Shown here: one piece after another, positions 56,522 to 64,000 of the stretch
Layout: each line of letters opens with the position of its first letter
Numbering within the stretch: position 1 is the first letter of the stretch
NCBI GenBank assembly: GCA_964036315.1
Contig: OZ038480.1
Location: 7,707,203-7,771,202 of the forward strand
Origin: Acanthosepion esculentum
Taxonomy: Eukaryota > Mollusca > Cephalopoda > Sepiida > Sepiidae
Reading direction: 5' to 3'
DNA: 64,000 bases
Translations under genes and position numbers: made by a program
The notes under the pieces: generated by a model
The model's database searches: none
Told to the model about the DNA's origin: nothing
Seen by the model: the letters and a program-made list of their open reading frames with translations, nothing else

Positions 56522-56967
56522 TGGGTAACCCTTATCGTAGCGCCCTCGCTACTGGAGAACGAGTTATTACCTCGGGACCTTTGCCGTTTCTTCGATGCAT
56601 CACCCTACTTTCTTCTTTGCACCATGGCAGGCTTATTTAAATTTCATAATCAACTACATTTCTCTTGATGTCTGCTATGGTCCAAGTTCCTTGTACCACG
56701 GTGATGGTAACTCGAACACAGGTATGGAATAACACAGATATATTACCAATAGAGATATGTACAAAAGAAGTAGAAGTCTTAGTAACAACAATCAGGTTAG
56801 GTTAGAGAGAACTATGTCGTTTGGGCAAGTATCACTATTCCAATGTCTTACTGTAATCGTCTAGCCGACTGCCTGACTCACTCTCTCTGTCTCACTGTCC
56901 GTGACTTCCTCTTGAGGCGCCGTATTTATGAAGTATGGAATAGTCCATTTATATTATGGGTAAGTTC
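56522..56967 (-). mobile_element. Possible LTR
   Basis: In minus orientation it starts TGTTATGGGAACTTACCC, has a TATA-like CATAAATACGGC 50 bp in, and ends in GGGTTACCCA. Flanking words do not match (AAAA versus ATAT), so the borders are unproven. Confidence 0.35.
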
Positions 56968-56976
56968 CCATAACAA

Positions 56977-57100
56977 TATCTTTACATTATTCTGACTGTT
57001 ATCCTCATCTTCATTGCCATATTCGTAATAATCTTCATTGCCATATTCGTAATCATCTTCATTGCCATATTCGTAATCAACTTCATTGCCATAATCATAA
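56977..57100. repeat. 24-bp tandem repeat derived from a PLE tail
   Basis: ATCTTCATTGCCATATTCGTAATC-type units repeat about four times. The same word (ATTCGGACTGTTATCCTCAT, CATTGCCATATTC) ends the PLE terminal repeats at 45285 and 46224. Confidence 0.85.
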
Positions 57101-57109
57101 AGTTTCGTC

Positions 57110-57245
57110 TACTGACCCGAGGTGGAACAACTACATTGAATCAATAGCTTCATCTATCGCAAGGAAATTTGGGTCTCTGTGTCACGCCAGAAGGTTTTTC
57201 TCGTCTGAGTCCATCCTTCAAATCTACAAATCAACCATGCGTAAA
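57110..57245 (+). pseudogene. Jockey/CR1-like LINE fragment
   Basis: The plus strand reads DPRWNNYIESIASSIARKFG and SLCHARRFFSSESILQIYKS TMRK (split here), the same region as DYIESIARKVSSFCHAKQFF in the copy at 4343-5310. It breaks off in a (TA)n. Confidence 0.8.
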
Positions 57246-57250
57246 TACAC

Positions 57251-57256
<6 letters not shown>

Positions 57257-57296
<40 letters not shown>

Positions 57297-57583
57297 GAAA
57301 AATATGGAAAAACAAAAAATCGTCAGACGTTTCGGTCTAGTAGACCTTCTTCAGGGCATAGTTATTAAAACATAATTAAAATTAGACGATATTCAAGTCA
57401 ACATGAAAAGACGATAGACATAAGACCGAAACGTCTGACGTCGACATTGAAACAACACTAAAAACAGTAAACTTGCATATTCGGATTTTTTGTTTTTCCA
57501 TATTTTTCCTCATACTGTGGGATCTATATCCACATATTTGCTTACACACACATATATATATATAATTTGTGTTTTTACGTAGC

Positions 57584-57628
<45 letters not shown>
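57257..57628. repeat. Inverted PLE-type ends with (TA)n flanks
   Basis: (TA)n at 57257-57293, then inverted copies of TGAGGAAAAATATGGAAAAA (57293 onward and complement at 57492-57512), each followed inward by the CGTCAGACGTTTCGGTCT block or its complement (57321-57340 and 57423-57441), and a second (TA)n at 57588-57628. Confidence 0.85.
57330..57354 (-). ncRNA. Hammerhead-like hairpin of a PLE
   Basis: On the minus strand CTGAAGA-A-GGTCT-ACT-AGACC-GAAA: box 1 intact, a perfect 5-bp stem II and box 2 intact. Helix III CGTC/GACG follows, but the base after it is A instead of U, so cleavage is doubtful. The inverted partner at 57423 onward has GACGTC there but lacks box 1. Confidence 0.45.
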
Positions 57629-57630
<2 letters not shown>

Positions 57631-57639
57631 TAGCATGAA

Positions 57640-58967
57640 TAAGTTTTTTCAATTGGCAGTGTTTTCATCATGCTTACTTGGAAGTTATGTGGTCACATAG
57701 ATGTGACTACTCGTCGGAGCGGAGTTGGACTGTTCTCTCTCTTTCTCTTTCAAATAATCAAAGAGATATCTTATCAGGCAGAAAATGAGAACAATTTCAT
57801 AACCTTTTCAAAAAATTAAAATAATAACCAGAAATTAAAAAGGCAATAATATGGCGAATACACGCTAAATTAAGAAATGCCATTGAACAAGTTTTTCTTC
57901 TGGTGAATATTTGATAATTGTTTAAAGTGTTTTTTTTATTATTATTGAGCATCGTTTTTGTGTAATACCAACTTTTGAGGTAAAGTTCACGAACTTAAAG
58001 AATAAAAAAGAATTTAAATAAAATTTACATTATTTACATTGAAACGACTCCCGAGTTAAACACGTTAATACCGATAATCGCACTTGTAATAGACGACCTA
58101 AGATTAATATTTAGGGCGATGACAAATATTCTTTTCAGAGTCGTTGTAGAAAAAAATGGAGTCGGAAATATTTGGTATTCATCCGGTTGCTGTTCGTAAC
58201 AAGAGATCATTTTATTAAATAAAGACATGTTTGAAGAATCGAAAATTAAATGTATGTTAAGTTTTTGCAACTGTTTAGATTATTTTTATACGGAACTTCA
58301 AAAAGGCAATAATTCTGAATTCTGAATTACCTCCATTGACTGACTATTCTTCCCAATCGGAAGAGTAATATGATCATATATGACAATTCAATAACTCTTA
58401 AACTCCGAATAATGTGAAAAAAAAAAGAAAAGAATTAGTGCTAATAAATATTTTATGACATGAAACAGCTAAGAAAATAATAAAAAAATTAATAAAATGA
58501 TTTCAGCACCAAATATATCATTGCCCAGGTTTTTAATTAATTTCTTCTTTTATGCTTCTCATGTGTAATATAAAAAATATTATTTTTTTTAACTATCATA
58601 AATGTGTATAGGATAAAAAATTATATTCTTAAACTATTGGCTATATAAAGTTAAAGATAATATATTTTAAACATAAATTTCTTCATGACTACAACTAGGT
58701 TTTCGGAATTTTTAAATGTTTCGCATGATTTTGAAGTCAAGAATTATAGTAGAAAACTACTTTTGTTGACTTATAACATCATGGGCTACCGTTGGTAAAT
58801 AAATGTTATTTTTATTATGTTTTAAACAAAAGTAAGTATTACTTTTACAAAATCCAGCTCGGTAATTCTTAAATTTAATAACTGCCTTTGAAACAAATTT
58901 CTACGACACGATTTTTAAGAGAGTTAAATTTATTTACATTTCTCTTATCTATTGACGGTTCGATGTG
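57640..58967. other. No gene seen
   Basis: AT-rich DNA. No frame with domain similarity, no paired LTR ends. Confidence 0.45.
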
Positions 58968-58971
58968 TAAC

Positions 58972-59723
58972 TGTGGTAATCACCACTACCATCATACATA
59001 GAAAATATACAACGAGCATTCATTGGTTATCCTCCTTCAATCTAGCTCGCTGATTGATCAGTTCCGACCAATCAAATCGCCTGCACGCGACATGTCTGTT
59101 TTCGCGCCTTCTAAGTTTGATCCTGTCACGTGATACAACATACTATAAAGACCAAACAAGAGTAATTCTCGCTCTTTTTACTCACACGTGCGTTTCATCT
59201 CTGCTGCCAAAATGTGACTGTTAAAGAACTCCCGTCTTGACTAATACAGTCAGACGTAAAAGAACTTTACAACAATCACGCAAGTACAATTCTGAACTGT
59301 TACCAACTTGTCCAATAGACAATCTCTAACATGCAACATACTCATTCTTATAAACTACAGTTTAATAGTTAATCTAATATTTATGAGCTCAGGTACAAAT
59401 ATCTCCAAATCTAAGAGACATAACTCTATCAAACCTTTCAGCTTAATTGCATGTACATCAAACACTAATAAATTCAATTGTTATGTTTTGAATCATTACG
59501 TTCTGTCATGTATTTTATACCATGTGCAATTTTACATCAAATATAAATTGCATTGTGACAACCACATTGGATAGCGATCTCCAGCATAATGGCATGATCC
59601 TTTCCACACCTTTCCTAAAATAATTGTGGCGGGATCTGCAACATGCACGTCCATAACATATTTGGTGACGCCGACGTTCACCGCTACAATAATGGAAACC
59701 TCGTCGTTTAGGGGCCCGCTACA
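58972..59723 (+). mobile_element. Solo LTR, family 4
   Basis: Starts TGTGGTAATCACCACTACC and ends GGGGCCCGCTACA, with the 4-bp duplication TAAC (58968-58971 and 59724-59727). A TATA box ACTATAAAGACC lies near 59142 and a CCAAT-like GACCAATCAAATC near 59068. Confidence 0.9.
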
Positions 59724-60249
59724 TAACGATAGAACGTGCTAATGTTTTAAAATTACCTAAAGACTTTATTTACATACGGGAATTTATTTCTTCTTTTAAT
59801 ACGGATTTTCTATAGGCTGTTATCTTACAAATAAAATCAAAATTTAACTACAAAGACATTTAAATTATTTAAAATGCGTTTTCGAGGTTTTTTAGGGAGT
59901 CGGTGATGGTACCTATAACAAACGCTTAACACACGAACTGGCGGAGTATGGTCAACCATAGTGTTGGATTAAGGTTAATTTAACTATTACTGATCATTGT
60001 TGTTGTTATTGTTGTATACTTCTGGTTTGCAAAGCATTCTGGAACGACTTATTTTAACGTGTTTTTTTTGTACAGTCGAATAAATTGAGTTATACAAGAT
60101 ATACGTACTGATGCATTCTCCACGTGTCATTATTGCCACCAATAAAAAACCTGTCGTCGCGACAATGTATTTTATACACGCATTTTAGGAATAAGATATA
60201 ACATGGTGTCAGGAATGGAATATTAAGCTAGCAGAAACCTGCTGTACAA

Positions 60250-60560
60250 AAAAAAAAAAAAAAAAATAATAAAAAAAATAAAAAAAGTCTCTCACAACTG
60301 CTGTCAACTACATCAACCCCAGGCTTTTGATTTCACCAACGTCCCCGAATGGCAAAAATGGCGCCAACGTTTTGAAAGGTTTCCTGTCGTATCCAGATTA
60401 TGTGAAGAAAGTGGCAAAGTTCAAATTAGTATTCTGCTTTATTGTATGAGAATGGAATCAAGAAACATTTACGGAACTTTGTCATTGAAAAAAAAAAAAG
60501 AAAAAAAAGAAAAAAGAAAAAGTGATGAAGCGGAATATTTTTACATAATTTAAAAAAAAA
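60250..60560. repeat. Scattered poly-A runs in the gag relic
   Basis: A-rich runs (60250-60290, 60490-60530) interrupt the gag-like frame. Confidence 0.8.
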
Positions 60561-61110
60561 ATTGACTCTCATTTCTTCCCGAAGAAAAATATAATACACG
60601 AAAATTAGGCAAATTTTACCTTAGGACACAACAACGTGAAGAATCAATTGAACATTTATTAGAAGAATATTCGAGTCGGCAGAGCGCTGTGAATTTTCAG
60701 ATGAAAAAGAAAAAAAAACGTAGATAAATTAGTTATTGAACTGCGAAGCAGAGAATTGTCCGCGAGACTGCAACTCACTGCTGACCAAAACCTAGAAAAA
60801 CCATGAAACCAGCTAAAAGCTAACTTCGAGTAAATAAAGGTGGAAATAGAGGAAGTTCGGTTGACGAAGTAGAATCAAAAAGTCAAACCCAATAAAATTC
60901 CCAGGACCAAAAAGTAAATAAGCTAAAAAAAAAACAAAAAACAAACAAAAAAAAAAACTCCCTGACATGTGAAAGATACAACAGGCAGCAGGAGGAAAAA
61001 TACACGTGTCCAGCAAAAAGAAAGCATGTAAAAAATGTATGAAATTAAATCATTTCGTTGCATGTTGTAAAACAACAATTAAAAATGTGCAGGAATTAAC
61101 AAGAGAGTAA
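60310..61110 (+). pseudogene. Gypsy-type gag relic
   Basis: Reading among stops and A-rich insertions recovers a capsid-like domain: QAFDFTNVPEWQKWRQRFER, RLCEESGKVQISILLYCMRM, then a decayed LPRRNIIYTRKLGKFYLRTQ-like block near 60590 and REESIEHLLEEY near 60640, and ELSARLQLTADQN near 60760. A zinc knuckle CKKCMKLNHFVACC lies near 61030 (CX2CX4HX4C). This is a retrotransposon gag of another lineage than 27623-28362. No pol follows. Confidence 0.8.
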
Positions 61111-61263
61111 ACAGTAACGGACGATCATTTTTGGGAACTGTTATGATTCATGATGATGATAATATTTCATCATTCTAGAAATAAAGATCTGAAATTTCAT
61201 CGTTCTAAATACAACCTTTCCACTACAAGCAACAGTAGCAGTAGTAAGAAGGACAACACAGAC

Positions 61264-61715
61264 TGGACAAGGCATAACTTCTGGCAATGAACAGTCCAAA
61301 TAATGTAAATAATCATAATATCTCTGAGTTTGATATAGACAGCCATTACATCACTAGAAGCTAGTCACTGGATCTAACCAACGTCTTTATCCACTGGGCC
61401 ATGTGTCCTTGTGAATATGGCAATGAAGACGAGGATAACAGTCCGAATAATGTAAATATTCATAATATCTCCTTCTCAGAGATATAGGCAGATATTATAT
61501 CACTAGAAGCTAGTCACTGGATCTAACCAACGTCTTTATCCACTGGGGCCATGTGTCTTTTTCTGAATACGGCAATGAAGATGAGGATAACAGTCCGAAT
61601 AATGTTAATAATGTAAGTAGTCATAATACCTCATGTCAGAGATATAGAGGCCGCAACGTTGTGAATATGGCAATGAAGATGAGGATAACAGTCCGAATAA
61701 TGTAAATAATGTGTT
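61264..61715. repeat. Tandem array of PLE terminal-repeat pieces
   Basis: Three units of about 105-150 bp each hold TCACTGGATCTAACCAACG-CTTTATCCACTGGG (tRNA-like head of the PLE repeat) joined to GAATATGGCAATGAAGA and AACAGTCCGAATAATGTAAAT (its tail, in the opposite relative orientation to 45285-45555). Confidence 0.8.
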
Positions 61716-61739
61716 TCCACTGAGTGCAAATACAAACTG

Positions 61740-62480
61740 TTTAACCCAGGAATTTAACCCACAACCAATTCACATCAACAAATTCACAAGACAATGCGTT
61801 AGGGGATTCAGAGCCTTAAAATTAACCTATCTTAACCTGCAAATTGTCTATCATGATTTGACTTCTGATGTTGCTGAAGTCGAAGACTTGTATATGCTCA
61901 GATTCTTTCAGACGTCTAACTCTTTACTGTTCTTCCTTGTCCAGTATTTTCACGTCATTTCACAGTGACTGATCACTACCCCTTTCCCTCATTTCACACA
62001 ACGGTTTTTCGATGTTCCTCCAGCTTTACTTTTAGGGAACAGCTTGTGCGACAAACGCAAGGAATCGAGTACACGTAATTCTTGATCACATTCTTCCTTG
62101 TGTTAGACTTTACATGGAAGAGAATTCGTCGTAGAGTGGATCAACCTCTGAATATTGCCCTGATGTTATATGGAACCCAAATCTTCTGAATCTTTTCCGC
62201 CAAGCCTTTTGACGTAAGGTAAATCAGCCCGTGGCAATTTTCTGGTCATCCTCGTTGTCCTTTACGTTTCCACCTGTAGACACTCTGATGTTATGTTTGT
62301 CGGGTCGTTGTTAATGCTGATGGTGACTCTTTTCATGTTCATCATGTCTCGTTGATATTCGTCTTTTTGCGCGATATTGTAGGCATCGGACAATCCCCTT
62401 CTTCACATTGTATGGATTATGGGAACTGAAGTTGAGGTATTGAAGAATCAGCCCATATGCCAGGCTATGAGGACCTACCT
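61740..62480 (-). pseudogene. Penelope-like C-terminal relic
   Basis: From 62480 on the minus strand: LAYGLILQYLNFSSHNPYNV, KKGIVRCLQYRAKRRISTRH (compare the HH...VK.GVV.CL..RA segment of Penelope RTs), then after disruptions KAWRKRFRRFGFHITSGQYS, EVDPLYDEFSSM and a decayed GIY-YIG region ending EDKEEQ/RRLKESEHI near 61880. Many stops. It follows the tail array at 61264-61715 in the same layout as at 45285-46194. Confidence 0.75.
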
Positions 62481-62913
62481 CCTTAGTCCGCTAAGTATTG
62501 AAATAAATAGAATATGAGAGTCGCTAATAAAGAAAGAAAGAGAAAAAGAAAGAAAAAGACAAACAACAGGAAGTCTTCAACAGCAGTAGCAGCAGCAATC
62601 AAAACATGGACAGCAGCAGCTGCAGCCAAAATATAATAGGTGGCAAAAGCAGCCGTTGCAATTTAATCAGCAGCCCACTTTAAGGTTTAAAGGTCTAAGT
62701 TCACTACAGCAAATTGACCTATGGGGCAATAGCTTAGTGTTGGGTTGTGAAGTTGGTGACATAGTGGTTGTAAGTTCAATCCTTGAGCAAAAACGGAACA
62801 GTACTAAATAAAAACAAAATAAGAACTAGACGAGATATCTCTAGACATGAACTGTGAAATAGAATAGTTTATCCCCATAGAATTTCCTGTAGGTTACCCA
62901 GATCGCTATACAC

Positions 62914-62945
62914 CTGAAGAAGTCTGAAGTCACAATGACCGAGAC
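62914..62945 (+). ncRNA. Hammerhead-like hairpin remnant
   Basis: CTGAAGA-A-GTC ... GACC-GAGACG: box 1 intact, 3-bp stem II, and GAGA in place of GAAA. It is followed at 62970-63000 by the PLE tail word AATCCGAATATGAATAATGTAAA. Confidence 0.3.
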
Positions 62946-63160
62946 GTCGTGATAACAACAATAAAGGTCAATAATCCGAATATGAATAATGTAAACGACT
63001 ATCAGATTTATTTCGGGTAACATGATATAGTCTGTTTATTGCTGATGTTACAACAATGTTTAGATGAAACAATTCGATAACAATCTGAAAATCATTCCTG
63101 ATCTTAAGGAACTAGAGGGCAAAGCATGATTAAAGTTCATTACTAAACTTAGTATGAACC

Positions 63161-63285
63161 TGTAGTGGACCTTGGGCTGAATATGTGAAGAGATATCAGA
63201 AGGTTAAAATTTCCTTCTAGCCGGTCCAGCTACATGAGAATGTTGGACTTTAATTAAGCCCAAAGAAGACAAAGAAAACAAACAA

Positions 63286-63359
<74 letters not shown>

Positions 63360-63677
63360 TATATACTAATAACAAGTTAAACAAACACATGGACAGTTAC
63401 ATAGTGTATGTGTGGAGAAATGATGTGTGTGTGTTGTAGTGAGTGTTCGTACGTACGTGTATTGTTCTTAGCGTGTTACCAGAATTTGGGAAACGCTGTA
63501 TCTGTGAGAGGTCACATATTGGTGTTAGAGAGATTTACCTCACCTCCACGCGAGGTGGCGGCCCAAGGCCTAAGTGGAAAAAGAGAGATCGAGACGAAGG
63601 GTCAGCCAGTATTTATAGCCAGGGGAGAGAGACCCCTGTTGAAGGATTAAGGAACTGAGGAGGAGCTAACTCCGACA
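63161..63677 (-). mobile_element. LTR, family 1
   Basis: In minus orientation it starts TGTCGGAGTTAGCTCC and ends GGTCCACTACA and carries the family's TATA box GGCTATAAATACTGG and AAGTCCAACATTCTCATG block. Flanking words differ (AACC versus CTTG), unlike the other copies, so it may be one end of a longer or rearranged element. A (TA)n array (63292-63350) sits inside. Confidence 0.85.
63292..63350. repeat. (TA)n microsatellite in LTR
   Basis: About 59 bp of alternating TA inside the family 1 LTR. Confidence 0.98.
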
Positions 63678-64000
63678 CTTGCATTTGATGATACTCGCCA
63701 ATCTGTCGCTGTTCTTGCTGTAGGAGTGTGAAATCTTTATGGGGTGTACATATCTTGGCGTTAATTCCATGACGCCAGCGATATCAACAATATTTTCAAT
63801 CACGGCTTGAACTCCGATGTCTTCTACTGAACCGTATCCCTTTGCTGTTGTCTCGCCTGTGTTGATGTCCTGATGCATGCCTCTCTTGAACAAGTTGGTT
63901 AATACTGAGCGTCATTTTTTAAAATAATTTCTTCCAACCTATCCACCTTTAATTTTTCGGGCATCGTTGAAGTGTTGACGGTGGGTGTGATGTGAACGTC
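63678..64000 (-). other. Unrecognised sequence upstream of the LTR, one open frame
   Basis: A minus-strand frame from 63893 reads MFKRGMHQDINTGETTAKGY, then IENIVDIAGVMELTPRYVHP and KNSDRLASIIKCK and ends in the LTR start. I do not recognise it. If the LTR is a 3' LTR this would be element internal sequence, but no polypurine tract precedes the LTR. Confidence 0.3.

Noticed and set aside
56522..56967. Solo LTR with duplication
   Set aside because: LTR-like ends and TATA box are present but the flanking words differ, so only a low-confidence call was kept.
57405..57450. Second full hammerhead at the inverted partner
   Set aside because: GAAA, helix III and GUC are present but the CTGANGA box is lost (ATGAAAAGA at that place).
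63157..63681. Family 1 LTR as a simple solo LTR
   Set aside because: Flanks AACC and CTTG do not match; it may be part of a longer or rearranged element.

Overview
This window is animal nuclear DNA, not bacterial or viral. It is AT-rich, full of (TA)n, (CA)n, (TCT)n and (ATT)n microsatellites, and packed with retrotransposons and Tc1/mariner transposons. Penelope-like elements (PLEs) with GIY-YIG relics, Tx1-, jockey/CR1- and RTE-like LINEs, Gypsy and copia elements and a tRNA-Arg-like SINE together fit a lophotrochozoan invertebrate. A cephalopod mollusc is my best guess, but this is an inference from repeat content, not a proof. There is no operon, CRISPR array or prokaryotic gene.

I can support one host gene, on the minus strand and running out of the left edge. 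Exon 1 (23124-23078) has the start codon and lies about 105 bp downstream of a perfect palindromic X-box-like site. Exon 2 is 6346-6238 and exon 3 is 1637-1392. All three have good splice sites and their phases match (2/1, then 0/0). Its introns of about 17 kb and 4.6 kb hold the repeats of the left third: jockey/CR1 LINE pieces, a mariner relic, a Tc1 element with another Tc1 inside it, a third Tc1 carrying SINE DNA and cut by a LINE, a PLE reverse transcriptase, a copia relic, and a long inverted repeat that carries a candidate hammerhead ribozyme.

The middle (23.9-35.6 kb) is a nest. A Tx1-like LINE on the minus strand (about 32990-24070) was split by a Gypsy element on the plus strand (27368-31516, 5-bp duplication GATCT) and by a 1-kb solo LTR (24744-25748, 4-bp duplication ACCT). 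Removing the Gypsy element restores the Tx1 ORF1 frame exactly. Inverted copies of one LTR family bracket the nest, and a broken Gypsy-type pol (minus, 35215-33195) adjoins it.

The right part (36-64 kb) has almost no coding DNA. It holds a dense set of solo LTRs, at least eight with TG...CA ends and 4-bp target duplications, one inside another and one carrying a 5'-truncated LINE. It also has a PLE GIY-YIG relic between two composite terminal repeats with tRNA-like heads, a gag relic, minisatellites and (TA)n-flanked palindromes. Apart from the host gene, everything recognisable is mobile DNA, mostly dead. I see no evidence of a new defence or metabolic system. The observations most worth testing are the host gene promoter, the hammerhead-like RNA motifs of the PLEs and the datable nested insertions.
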